This document shows positions 46,851-55,605 of a stretch of 64,000 bases of DNA, piece by piece. A program made the translations under genes and the position numbers. The stretch is from assembly GCA_964458705.1 (NCBI GenBank), contig CAYWKD010000011.1, positions 1-64,000 on the forward strand, written 5' to 3'. This DNA is from JAAUTG01 sp964458705. GTDB taxonomy: Bacteria > Bacteroidota > Bacteroidia > Chitinophagales > Saprospiraceae. The notes below the pieces were generated by a model. The model saw only the letters and a program-made list of their open reading frames with translations, was not told where the DNA came from and searched no databases. Each line of letters opens with the position of its first letter. Position 1 is the stretch's first letter.

Positions 46851-48332
46851 ATGCGAAAGACAACTATTACAACATTTTTTTGTGCATTTTTTGCTATTTC
46901 AATGCTGCTAGCACAAGAAAGGATACTACCTACTGATTCGGTGGTAATTACGCAGCACAAAACAATTATTCAAGGAAAAAGTATAAACTATACTGCTCAA
47001 TGTGGCACTCAGCCTGTCTGGAATGAAGCGGGCAAACCAATTGCTTCTTTATTCTATACTTACTACACTAGAGAAGGTATTAATGATCGTTCTGAACGTC
47101 CATTGATTATTTCCTTTAATGGAGGTCCTGGCTCTGCATCTGTCTGGATGCACTTGGCTTACACTGGTCCCATGATATTGAACGTGGATGATGAGGGTTA
47201 CCCATTACAGCCTTACGGTATAAAGCAAAATCCACATTCAGTGCTAGATGTAGCGGACATTGTTTTCGTGAATCCAGTAAACACAGGCTATTCGAGAATA
47301 CTAGACAAGGAGGCTAAAAAAGAAACTTTTTTTGGTGTGAATGCAGACATAAAATATTTAGCCGAATGGATTACGACTTTCGTAACGAGAAATAACCGTT
47401 GGCGTTCTCCAAAGTATTTAATCGGTGAAAGTTATGGAACAACAAGAGTTTCAGGACTAGCATTAGAATTGCAAAATCAGCAGTGGATGTATCTAAATGG
47501 AGTAATTCTCGTGTCGCCTACTGAGCTAGGAATTGAGCGAAATGGACCAGTAGGAGCAGCGAATCGATTGCCTTATTTTACAGCTGCTGCTTGGTATCAT
47601 GAGCAACTCGAACCGAGCCTGCAATCAAAACCACTGACCGAAGTACTAAAAGCATCAGAGGACTATACAATCAACAGACTAATTCCAGTAATGGCAAAAG
47701 GTGGTTTTGCTAGTGATGAAGAAAAAGAAGATGCAGCAAATATGATGGCTAAATATTCTGGAATAGATAAAGCTACAATATTGCAACATAACTTGGATGT
47801 ACCGACTAGTTTCTTTTGGAAAGAGTTGCTGAGGGCTGAAGGTTATACAGTGGGAAGATTAGACTCAAGGTATAAAGGCTTAGATAAAAAAAACGCTGGT
47901 GATCGTCCAGATTACAATTCCGAACTAACTTCGTGGTTGCATTCTTTCACACCAGCTATTAACTATTATTTGCAAGAAGTTTTGGCATTTAGGACAGATT
48001 TACCCTACTATATGTTTGGGCCAGTGCGCCCTTGGGATCGTTCCAATGACAATACAGGTGAAAATTTAAGGCAAGCCATGGCACAAAATCCTTATTTAAA
48101 GACTATGATACAGTCGGGATATTTTGATGGAGCAACTTCTTACTTCGATGCAAAATATACAATGTGGCAGCTTGATCCAAGTGGTAAAATGAAAGAACGC
48201 CTTAGCTTTAAAGGCTACGAAAGTGGACACATGATGTATCTAAGGTCAGAAGATTTAAAGGCCGCCAATGATCATATTCGTGATTTTATTAAGGATACTC
48301 TGCCTGCTAAAGGTGAGGCAGCTAAGTATTGA
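46851..48332 (+). CDS. S10 family serine carboxypeptidase
   Basis: Exported serine peptidase releasing C-terminal residues, alpha/beta-hydrolase fold, 493 residues. The signal peptide is about 1-21 (ending LLAQ). The oxyanion motif FNGGPGSASVW is near 89-99, the nucleophile motif GESYGTTR near 192-199 (S194), the catalytic aspartate probably in YFDAKYTMWQL, and the catalytic histidine in YESGHMMYL near the C-terminus. S10 enzymes are common in eukaryotes and scattered in bacteria. This one probably acts in the periplasm or outside the cell, in peptide nutrition. It is convergent with metY. Confidence 0.92.
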   Translation: MRKTTITTFFCAFFAISMLLAQERILPTDSVVITQHKTIIQGKSINYTAQCGTQPVWNEAGKPIASLFYTYYTREGINDRSERPLIISFNGGPGSASVWMHLAYTGPMILNVDDEGYPLQPYGIKQNPHSVLDVADIVFVNPVNTGYSRILDKEAKKETFFGVNADIKYLAEWITTFVTRNNRWRSPKYLIGESYGTTRVSGLALELQNQQWMYLNGVILVSPTELGIERNGPVGAANRLPYFTAAAWYHEQLEPSLQSKPLTEVLKASEDYTINRLIPVMAKGGFASDEEKEDAANMMAKYSGIDKATILQHNLDVPTSFFWKELLRAEGYTVGRLDSRYKGLDKKNAGDRPDYNSELTSWLHSFTPAINYYLQEVLAFRTDLPYYMFGPVRPWDRSNDNTGENLRQAMAQNPYLKTMIQSGYFDGATSYFDAKYTMWQLDPSGKMKERLSFKGYESGHMMYLRSEDLKAANDHIRDFIKDTLPAKGEAAKY

Positions 48333-48335
48333 TGA

Positions 48336-48370
48336 AGAGAGGAAGCACTACTATTGAGTGCTTCCTCTTT
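48336..48370. terminator. Bidirectional terminator between the S10 peptidase gene and metY
   Basis: Arms AGAGAGGAAGCACT (48336-48349) and AGTGCTTCCTCTTT (48357-48370) form a 14-base stem with one G-U and a 7-base loop. It starts directly after the plus-strand stop at 48332. Confidence 0.75.
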
Positions 48371-48451
48371 ATATACCATTGTAAATAAGCTAGTAAGACA
48401 TGCTATAAAAATGCTAATTGTCTTACTACTCAAAATAACTGTGATTATGTA

Positions 48452-49777
48452 TTACTGCCAAACTGGAGACTGTGGCGAAGTAACATGCTCAAATGCTTGC
48501 TCAAAATCCGCTTTAATATCATCTATGTGTTCAATGCCTACGGACACGCGCAACTGATTGGGTAGCACGCCTGCTGCCGCTTGTTCCTCCGCTGCTAATT
48601 GCTGATGAGTAGTGGCAGCAGGCTGAATAATTAATGTCTTAGCATCTCCCACATTTGCCAAGTGACTTATCAACTTCAAGCTATCTACAAACTTTGTGGC
48701 ATTTTCCTTAGAACCTTTCAAGGTAAAAGAAAGCACACCTCCAAATCCATTCTGCAAGTATTTTTTAGCATGATTGTGATTTGGATGGTTTTCTAATCCA
48801 GGATACCAAACTTGTTCTATTTGAGGATGCTGCTCTAACCATTTTGCTAATGTTAAAGCATTGTCCGCAGTGCGTTGCACTCTGAGTGAAAGGGTTTCTA
48901 ATCCCTGAAGTAATAAAAACGCATTAAACGGACTCATGGCAGCACCAAAATCGCGTAAGCCTTCCACTCTTGCACGAATGGCAAAAGCTATATTGCCAAA
49001 AGGTCCTTCTGTGCCAAAAACATCCCAAAATACCAAACCGTGATACCCTTCTGATGGCTTTGTAAATTGCGGGAATTTACCATTACCCCAATTGTAATTT
49101 CCTGCATCTACAATTACACCACCGATAGAAGTACCATGTCCTCCAATCCATTTTGTAGCAGATTCTACAACCACGTTTGCCCCCCAGTCGATTGGACGAC
49201 ACAAATATCCTCCAGCACCAAAAGTGTTATCTACGATTAATGGTAAGTCATGGTCTTTAGCGACTGTCGCAATTCCTTCAAAATCAGGTATATTGTAGCG
49301 TGGATTACTGATCGTTTCACAGTAAATTGCTTTAGTGTTTTCATCAATTAGACGCTCGTAATCACTTGGCTTTTCACCACTTGTGAATCGCACTTCAATG
49401 CCCAATCGCTTGAAGGCTACTTTGAACTGATTGTAAGTTCCGCCATATAAGTTGGAAGAAGAAACAAAATTATCACCTGACTGTAAAATATTATTTAAAG
49501 CCAAAAACTGAGCCGATTGTCCTGATGCAGTAGCAACAGCCATTACTCCGCCTTCAAGTGCTGCTACTCGTTTCTCAAAAATATCAGTTGTTGGATTCAT
49601 GATTCGGGTATAAATATTCCCAAATTCTTTTAATGCAAATAGGTTAGCTCCGTGTTCACTATCTTTAAATGTGTAAGAGGTGGTTTGATAAATCGGAACA
49701 GCTCGGGAGCGTGTAGTTCCTTCTACTTCTTCCTGTCCAGCGTGAAGCTGCAAGGTTTCAAATTTCAAATTAGACAT
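48452..49777 (-). CDS. metY: O-acetylhomoserine sulfhydrylase / aminocarboxypropyltransferase
   Basis: PLP enzyme that makes homocysteine (or cysteine) from O-acetylhomoserine and sulfide. At 441 residues it fits MetY better than the shorter cystathionine gamma-synthase/beta-lyase enzymes. The PLP lysine is K209 in ESATKWIGGHGTS, preceded by IVDNTFGAGGYLCRPID, and the start LQLHAGQ is typical. The SAM-I riboswitch in its leader ties it to methionine synthesis and argues for MetY over cysteine-only roles. No metX or metA is adjacent, so it is transcribed alone here. Confidence 0.93.
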   Translation of the reverse strand: MSNLKFETLQLHAGQEEVEGTTRSRAVPIYQTTSYTFKDSEHGANLFALKEFGNIYTRIMNPTTDIFEKRVAALEGGVMAVATASGQSAQFLALNNILQSGDNFVSSSNLYGGTYNQFKVAFKRLGIEVRFTSGEKPSDYERLIDENTKAIYCETISNPRYNIPDFEGIATVAKDHDLPLIVDNTFGAGGYLCRPIDWGANVVVESATKWIGGHGTSIGGVIVDAGNYNWGNGKFPQFTKPSEGYHGLVFWDVFGTEGPFGNIAFAIRARVEGLRDFGAAMSPFNAFLLLQGLETLSLRVQRTADNALTLAKWLEQHPQIEQVWYPGLENHPNHNHAKKYLQNGFGGVLSFTLKGSKENATKFVDSLKLISHLANVGDAKTLIIQPAATTHQQLAAEEQAAAGVLPNQLRVSVGIEHIDDIKADFEQAFEHVTSPQSPVWQ

Positions 49778-49798
49778 AATCTGATTAGTTTTAATATG

Positions 49799-49819
49799 AA
49801 AAAAATATTCTTAATATTT
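49799..49819 (-). terminator. Possible weak riboswitch-controlled terminator before metY
   Basis: On the minus strand, arms AAATATT and AATATTT enclose a 3-base loop and run into seven T residues, 22 bases before the metY start. It is AT-only and thus weak. It may be the expression platform of the SAM-I riboswitch or chance. Confidence 0.3.
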
Positions 49820-49933
49820 GTTCTTGGAAACTGGATGTTAAAATTTGGATAGACGATGTAGCTCTGCAACATAAGATGAACAGAATAAATGTAACAGAAC
49901 CGTATTGAGTCGCTGGAAATGACATATCTCTTA

Positions 49934-50039
49934 ATTTTATTTTTCCAAAAATATTTTGGCAGGATGTGGCACCACTGCATAAGATGCAAGGTTGCCAGAG
50001 TTTCATAGAGCCTGATCTCTCCACTCTTCTTTATAAAAT
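49934..50039 (-). ncRNA. SAM-I riboswitch (S-box leader) of metY
   Basis: On the minus strand, the core AGAGTGGAGAGATCAGGC then CTATGAAACTCTGGCAACC follows the S-box consensus (AGAGnGGnGGAGGGACnGGCCC, AUGAAaCCnGGCAACC), and GTGGTGCCACATCCTGCC matches the conserved GGUGCCAnnUCC block with its pairing partner. P1 can form from ATTTTAT (50033-50039) and ATAAAAT (49934-49940). It lies about 157 bases upstream of metY, so high SAM would switch off sulfhydrylase synthesis. The rest of the 49778-50193 interval holds no gene; short frames crossing it are shadows. Confidence 0.9.
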
Positions 50040-50092
50040 CACTATTTCAAATGATGTGGTCTAATTACAAACAAATTTGCAATTACTTAAAA

Positions 50093-50100
50093 CAAAGATA
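50093..50100 (-). promoter_or_regulatory. Candidate -7 box for the riboswitch-metY transcript
   Basis: On the minus strand TATCTTTG fits TAnnTTTG, about 54 bases before the riboswitch P1 stem. No clear -33 TTG is visible. Confidence 0.45.
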
Positions 50101-50193
50101 GATGCTTGTTTGGATAAAATCTAGTTAGAGGATAAATAATAGCAATAATTAACACTTTTTAACAATTAAGTATTTATGATTATAATTACTTCC

Positions 50194-50739
50194 TCATCTT
50201 TTAGCTTGAAAGATAAGTTCTAGACGAGTAGGCATTTCAAGTGGCGAGAAGTCTCGCAAACGATTAAATACGACAGCCACTGTAAAGTTATCCTTTATCA
50301 ACTCTGCTTTTAGGTTAATTGCGTTGGGAATTAACTCTACTCGATTCCCTGTATTAAATGGAATTGCTTCTCGAAAGAATATTTCTCGACGGCACTTTTG
50401 AAAAATATTCTCTTGCGAAATATCATTATCATCACAAATGCGTACTACAATTTCATCTACAAAACTATAATCTGCCAAATTTCCCTGTACTCCTCGCACA
50501 ATTGCAGCCGAAGGACTAATTTCTACAATATCAACTTCATCAATGTTACCAAAGAAAGCCGCCTTATTGGTAGGAATATCTCGAATAATAAAAAAATGAG
50601 CATCAATTGTATTCAATCCTGCTGGTACAGTAAATTGTAGATTCGGATATTGCATGTCAAATGCAACGTTGATACTATCTCCATTGCATTGCCATAAAAT
50701 TAAAGCCAGTAAAGGCAAAAAGTATTTTAGCATAGCCAC
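50194..50739 (-). CDS. Small lipoprotein of unknown function
   Basis: Not recognised. The 181 residues start with a signal peptide (about 1-17) and an LILWQC lipobox with lipidated C18. The mature part is beta-rich, of the Ig-like or immunoglobulin-domain lipoprotein type common in Bacteroidota (LQFTVPAGLNTIDAHFF, FTVAVVFNRLRDFSP). It lies upstream of the metY riboswitch on the same strand but seems a separate unit. Confidence 0.68.
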   Translation of the reverse strand: MAMLKYFLPLLALILWQCNGDSINVAFDMQYPNLQFTVPAGLNTIDAHFFIIRDIPTNKAAFFGNIDEVDIVEISPSAAIVRGVQGNLADYSFVDEIVVRICDDNDISQENIFQKCRREIFFREAIPFNTGNRVELIPNAINLKAELIKDNFTVAVVFNRLRDFSPLEMPTRLELIFQAKR

Positions 50740-50921
50740 TAACTTTTTGGGTAACTCAATGCAACTGCTATCGTGAGTATTTAACCCTCAAGGCTTTTAA
50801 CTCTCTTCAACAAAAAATATTTTGCTCAGTAATGGACAAAGAACAAATATTGCATTTTGTCCATTACTAAAGTTCTCGAAAACATCTGTTGATACAACTT
50901 TTCAGCTATGAAAAACAGAAG

Positions 50922-52025
50922 CTACCTAATATAATCTGGAACATCATATCGTCCTAAATCCTTGAGGAGCTTGTAATGATTTATCACTGCGTCTGTAAAC
51001 GTGCGTTCTGCATGATAAGGAATACCAAACTCGGTGGTAGTGGCTTGCACAATCGGTGCAATTGCAGGATAATGAACATGGCAGATATTGGGGAAGAGAT
51101 GATGTTCTACTTGATAGTTTAATGATCCAAAAAACCATGTAATAAATTTATTCTTCATCGCATAGTTAGTAGTTGTGAGCAATTGATGCACTAGCCAATT
51201 CTCCTTGATGGTATCTTCTCCATCCTTGGGGTTGATAATATCACAAGAAGGTATAATATGAGCTGTTTGAAAAATAGCACTCAAAATAGTGCCTGCGACA
51301 ACTAGCTGCGTAATAAACATACTGATAACTAGTCCCGTAGAAACATTCAGCATATAAACCGGAATCAGTAAGAAGAAGAAGAGATAAGTAAATTTCCTTA
51401 AGATTGTTCCTAAGTATAATTTAATAAATGCTTTTCGACCTTTAATCAGGCCTAGATTTCTATACTTATGTAGCTTGATAAAATCTTTTGCTGTCATCCA
51501 GATGATAACTGGAATAATATAAAAGAAAGAAACATATATATGTTGAAATCTATGAAACCATCTTCTAGGTTGATTAATAGAAAATCTAAGCACATACCTT
51601 GGAGCAATGTCCTCATCAGCATCCTCAATATTAGTGTAAGAGTGGTGCAGCACATTATGCTGAATTTTCCAAGTGCTAGGTTCAACGCCAATAGACATTA
51701 CTGCAATTTGCATTAGATTATTAATCTTCTTTGATTTGGTGTAAGAACCGTGCAAGACGTCGTGCATCACACTCGTCCCAATGAATGCTTGTCCTACACC
51801 CATCATTCCCCATAGTAAAAATAGAGTAGGTATGTGGGTAATGCCTCCAAAAATAATGATGAAGTAAACTGCAAAGTAATAGCTCAAGCCAACAATCGTC
51901 TTCAAAACCATCTGCCGATTAGCATTTCTACTAATATTGTTGTCTTCAAAATAAGCATTGACTCTTTGCTTTAAAGTGCTTGCAAAAGCAGCGTTTATTT
52001 CTCTGGAGAACTTATAATTAACCAT
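50922..52025 (-). CDS. Membrane fatty acid desaturase
   Basis: Integral membrane di-iron desaturase of the fatty-acid-desaturase / linoleoyl-CoA desaturase type, 367 residues. All three histidine boxes are present: HDVLHG near 88-93, HNVLHHSYTN near 123-132, and QVEHHLFP near 308-315. The QxxHH third box with Q rather than H is characteristic of front-end desaturases (for example delta-6 or delta-5 types), but no fused cytochrome b5 domain is present. The substrate (acyl lipid, acyl-CoA or carotenoid) cannot be told from sequence alone. Confidence 0.9.
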   Translation of the reverse strand: MVNYKFSREINAAFASTLKQRVNAYFEDNNISRNANRQMVLKTIVGLSYYFAVYFIIIFGGITHIPTLFLLWGMMGVGQAFIGTSVMHDVLHGSYTKSKKINNLMQIAVMSIGVEPSTWKIQHNVLHHSYTNIEDADEDIAPRYVLRFSINQPRRWFHRFQHIYVSFFYIIPVIIWMTAKDFIKLHKYRNLGLIKGRKAFIKLYLGTILRKFTYLFFFLLIPVYMLNVSTGLVISMFITQLVVAGTILSAIFQTAHIIPSCDIINPKDGEDTIKENWLVHQLLTTTNYAMKNKFITWFFGSLNYQVEHHLFPNICHVHYPAIAPIVQATTTEFGIPYHAERTFTDAVINHYKLLKDLGRYDVPDYIR

Positions 52026-52177
52026 AAAAGGATTTTTTTTTATTTGCTTTAAACGTATTTGCCATTGAACATTGGAAGAGAGACGGTACTATACTTACTT
52101 AGTAATACTCATAAAGGTATGATTTTATGTACGGCTACAAGACTAACTACATTTTTTTGACGAAAAGATTATATCGA

Positions 52178-53026
52178 CTAGAAGCTGCATGCTGCACTTA
52201 GCATACGTTTCTTACCATTTAGATCCTCATAAATTTTAACCTGCTGGAAGCCTTTGTCAATAATCATTCGCTGTACTTCTGCAGCATTAAATTCGTTCAA
52301 TTCAAAAAAGAGTTTACCTCCAGATTTTAGATTATGAAGGGCAAAGTCGCTTACTGTTCGATAAAAAATTAAAGCATCTTGATTTTCTACAAATAGGGCT
52401 AGTGCTGGTTCATATTTCTTTACCCATTGTGGCACTTTATCCATTTCTCGATGTGAAATGTAGGGTGGATTACTCACAATGACATCAAAACGCCCCAATT
52501 TTGGCCATCCTTCTTCATTTAAAATATCCTGCTGTAACCAAAAGATAGGCTGTTTTAGTGCCTTGGCATTTTCAACAGCTACGGCTAAGGCTAATACACT
52601 TACATCTAGTCCAGCCACTTTGGACATGGGCAAATGTTGCTTCAAAGCAATAGAAATACAACCCGATCCCGTACCAACATCCAAGATACGACCATTAAAA
52701 GCCTTGCCTAAAGATTCGATTACTAAAGCCACTAACTCTTCCGTCTCCTGTCGAGGAATGAGCACGTTAGCATTGACTTTAAATTTCAAGCCATAAAAAT
52801 CAGCCTGCTTCAAAATATACTGAATAGGCTCGTGTTGGAGCAAGCGCTTCTCGATATCTTTTAGCTGCTTAAAGTCTTCATCAGAAAAGGCATAAGAACT
52901 TGAAAACGAAAATTGATTAAACACATCTTCAAAGACAATTCGAGCAATACTCTTGGCTTCTGTCTGATCGTAAATCAAAGCTATATTTTCACAAAACTGC
53001 TGATATGCTAATTTTACCGTCCTCAC
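52178..53026 (-). CDS. prmC: Peptide chain release factor N5-glutamine methyltransferase
   Basis: Methylates the GGQ glutamine of release factors RF1 and RF2. At 282 residues it is normal for PrmC. The N-terminal helical domain (about 1-95) is followed by the SAM-binding motif ILDVGTGSGCISIAL near 120-134, and the family's catalytic NPPY motif in FDVIVSNPPYISHREM near 184-199. It lies 2 bases downstream of the carboxynorspermidine decarboxylase gene (stop 53029, start 53026), so the two are likely co-transcribed, though functionally unrelated. Confidence 0.94.
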   Translation of the reverse strand: MRTVKLAYQQFCENIALIYDQTEAKSIARIVFEDVFNQFSFSSSYAFSDEDFKQLKDIEKRLLQHEPIQYILKQADFYGLKFKVNANVLIPRQETEELVALVIESLGKAFNGRILDVGTGSGCISIALKQHLPMSKVAGLDVSVLALAVAVENAKALKQPIFWLQQDILNEEGWPKLGRFDVIVSNPPYISHREMDKVPQWVKKYEPALALFVENQDALIFYRTVSDFALHNLKSGGKLFFELNEFNAAEVQRMIIDKGFQQVKIYEDLNGKKRMLSAACSF

Positions 53027-53028
53027 TC

Positions 53029-54150
53029 CTACCCTAGTCTATTTTTAAAATCGCTGTAGTCGAATCCACGCAGTAGTTCAACTGCTCCATCTTCTTTTTC
53101 CAAACAAATACTCGGATGCTTCACACCATTAAACATTGTTGTTTTGACCATTGTGTAGTGAATCATGTCTTCAAAAACTAGTTGCTGCCCAATTTGTAAT
53201 GGTACGTTAAAAGAATACTCTGATATGTAATCACCTGCCAGACAACTCACTCCACCAATTCTGTAAGTTGGCTTTCCTTTAATAGGGTCGCTTGCGCCTG
53301 TAATTGTTGGGCGATAAGGCATTTCCAACGTATCGGGCATGTGTGCCGTGAATGAAACATCTACAATGGCTGTCTTTACTCCACGATTTTCAACAATATC
53401 CAAAACCGTAGTTATCAAATCACCTGTTTGCCAAGCAATAGCAGAGCCGGGTTCTAGTATTATTTCTAAGTTAGAGTATCGTTTCTTAAAATTTTTCAGC
53501 AGATTTATCAGATGCTCAATATTGTAGTTCTCACGAGTCATCAAATGTCCACCGCCCATATTCACCCATTTGAGTTGAGGTAAATATTGCCCAAATTTCG
53601 ATTCAAACACTTGCAGAGTCTTCTCCAATTCATAGGAAGTTGATTCACAAAGCGTATGAAAGTGCAGTCCTTCAATTCCATCAGGCAAACCATTGGCGAA
53701 GGCTTCCTCCGTAACGCCCAGTCGAGAGCCTTTTGCAGCAGGATTGTACAAATCTGTTTCAACTTCTGAATATTCTGGATTCACTCGAATACCACAAGAA
53801 ATGGAATGCTTGGAATTTTGAACCTGCTCTTTGTAGTGTAAATACTGACGAACAGAGTTGAACGTCAGATAACTGCTATACTGTATAATTTCTTCAAAAT
53901 CCTCTGGCAGATATGCCACAGCATACGTATGGGCTTTCACACCCATTTCTTCAAATATTAGTCGAGCTTCATTGAGCGAACTTGCCGTTGCACCACTCAA
54001 GTATTGCTTCACCAAAGGGAACAACTGCCAATTTGCAAATGCTTTTAGTGCTAGAATAATAGAAACATCTGCTGCTTCCTGCACACTTTGAAGAAGTGCC
54101 AAATTTGACTTGAACTTAGAAACTTTAATAATGAAATAAGGAGTGAGCAT
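53029..54150 (-). CDS. nspC: Carboxynorspermidine decarboxylase
   Basis: PLP-dependent fold-III decarboxylase that forms spermidine or norspermidine from the carboxy precursor. The 373 residues have the PLP lysine K36 in LALKAFANW, then IRVNPEYSEVETDLYNP and GLHFHTLCE, the glycine-rich phosphate site MGGGHLMTREN, EPGSAIAWQTG, and the catalytic cysteine motif GVSCLAGD near residue 310. It is the second gene after carboxynorspermidine dehydrogenase, 52 bases downstream on the same strand, and completes that pathway. Whether the product is spermidine or norspermidine is not determined by the sequence. Confidence 0.93.
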   Translation of the reverse strand: MLTPYFIIKVSKFKSNLALLQSVQEAADVSIILALKAFANWQLFPLVKQYLSGATASSLNEARLIFEEMGVKAHTYAVAYLPEDFEEIIQYSSYLTFNSVRQYLHYKEQVQNSKHSISCGIRVNPEYSEVETDLYNPAAKGSRLGVTEEAFANGLPDGIEGLHFHTLCESTSYELEKTLQVFESKFGQYLPQLKWVNMGGGHLMTRENYNIEHLINLLKNFKKRYSNLEIILEPGSAIAWQTGDLITTVLDIVENRGVKTAIVDVSFTAHMPDTLEMPYRPTITGASDPIKGKPTYRIGGVSCLAGDYISEYSFNVPLQIGQQLVFEDMIHYTMVKTTMFNGVKHPSICLEKEDGAVELLRGFDYSDFKNRLG

Positions 54151-54202
54151 TTTTTATTTTATATGTTAAATCACTACAAGAATATACACCTGTTTTCAAC
54201 CA

Positions 54203-55408
54203 CTACAACTCTAAATCCACACCTACCTGTTCATGCCAAGGCAGTCCTTTCTCGCCGAGCAAATCCAAGAATGGGTCTGGATCAAATTCCTCTACATTTT
54301 TCACGCCCACACCTTTCCACTTTCCAGTTAACATCATCATCGCTCCAAGCATAGCTGGAACACCAGTCGTGTAAGAAACGCCCTGTGTTCCAGTTTCTCT
54401 GTAAGCCGCTTCATGGCTACAATTGTTCCAAATATAGTAAGTTTTTTCTTGCCCATCTCTGATGCCTTTTATGCGGCAGCCAATAGAAGTTTGCCCAGAG
54501 TAATTAGTCCCCAATTCGCCAGGGTCAGGCAACACAGCTTTCAAAAATTCTAATGGTATAATTTCCATGCCCTTGTACTGAATTGGCTCAATGCTCGCCA
54601 TGCCGATATTCTGAATCACTCTCAGATGTGTCAAATACTCTTCACCAAAGGTCATCCAAAATCTAGCACGCTTAATAGTTGGATAATTTTTGACTAGCGA
54701 TTCCAGTTCTTCATGGTAAATCAGATAAGAATTACGTTGTCCAATATTCGGATAAGTCAGCATCTTAGAAATCTCGTGCGGCTCCGTTTCTACCCATTTA
54801 CCATTTTCCCAGTAGCGCCCTTTTTGAGTAATTTCACGAATATTGATTTCTGGATTAAAATTAGTTGCGAATGCCTTACCATGATCGCCAGCATTACAAT
54901 CCACAATATCTAAAAAGTGCATTTCATCAAAGTGATGCTTGGCCGCCCGCGCTGTGAAAATACTCGTAACACCTGGATCAAACCCACAGCCTAATACCGC
55001 TAACAATCCAGCTTCTTTGAAGCGATCTTGATACGCCCATTGCCAGCTATATTCAAACTTGGCTTCGTCTTTTGGCTCATAGTTGGCAGTATCCAAATAA
55101 TTGACGCCTGTTTCTAAGCAGGCATCCATGATCGTCAAATCTTGATAAGGCAATGCCACATGAATCACCAATTCGGGTTGAAAGGAACGAATTAATTGTA
55201 CTAATTCGGGAACATTTTCTGCGTCTACGCCTGCTGTTTGAATATTTGTATGTTTTGTTGCAGCCATTGCAGCCTTAGCAATCACATCGCATTTTGATTT
55301 TGTGCGACTTGCTAACATGATTTCAGAAAATACCTCAGGATGTTGAGCACATTTAAAAGTTACGACACGCCCTACCCCACCTGCACCAATTATCATTACT
55401 TTTGCCAT
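54203..55408 (-). CDS. Carboxynorspermidine dehydrogenase / saccharopine dehydrogenase family
   Basis: NADPH-dependent enzyme that reductively condenses a diamine (putrescine or diaminopropane) with aspartate semialdehyde. It has 401 residues with an N-terminal Rossmann fold (VMIIGAGGVGRVVTFKCAQH near 4-23), SRTKSKCDVI, and the saccharopine dehydrogenase C-terminal domain with ALPYQDLTIMDACLETGVNYLDTANYE. This is the typical length of carboxynorspermidine dehydrogenase and of the bacterial saccharopine dehydrogenase (LYS1-like) family. The adjacent nspC strongly supports the polyamine role rather than lysine metabolism. Confidence 0.9.
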   Translation of the reverse strand: MAKVMIIGAGGVGRVVTFKCAQHPEVFSEIMLASRTKSKCDVIAKAAMAATKHTNIQTAGVDAENVPELVQLIRSFQPELVIHVALPYQDLTIMDACLETGVNYLDTANYEPKDEAKFEYSWQWAYQDRFKEAGLLAVLGCGFDPGVTSIFTARAAKHHFDEMHFLDIVDCNAGDHGKAFATNFNPEINIREITQKGRYWENGKWVETEPHEISKMLTYPNIGQRNSYLIYHEELESLVKNYPTIKRARFWMTFGEEYLTHLRVIQNIGMASIEPIQYKGMEIIPLEFLKAVLPDPGELGTNYSGQTSIGCRIKGIRDGQEKTYYIWNNCSHEAAYRETGTQGVSYTTGVPAMLGAMMMLTGKWKGVGVKNVEEFDPDPFLDLLGEKGLPWHEQVGVDLEL

Positions 55409-55605
55409 AGTAGTTTTTTATTTTTTAGCAGCAGCTCGTTATTAACTAAATCTTTCGGAAGCTATAAATTAGTTTTATCAAAGTATCTTGAACGTTTTGA
55501 ACAACTGATTTTGAGTATAGAGTACTCAAGCGCTGTTTGTTAATCAAAGATTGGGAATAGTTATTTTATTTTTTCAAGAAAATATTAAATGAGTAAAATA
55601 TTAAA

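Noticed and set aside
48354..48557. Short plus-strand frame beginning in the terminator hairpin region
   Set aside because: It overlaps the terminator and the end of metY, has no start context and no domain.
49765..50024. Two overlapping minus-strand frames across the metY leader
   Set aside because: They run through the SAM-I riboswitch, whose conserved blocks explain the sequence; the frames are incidental.
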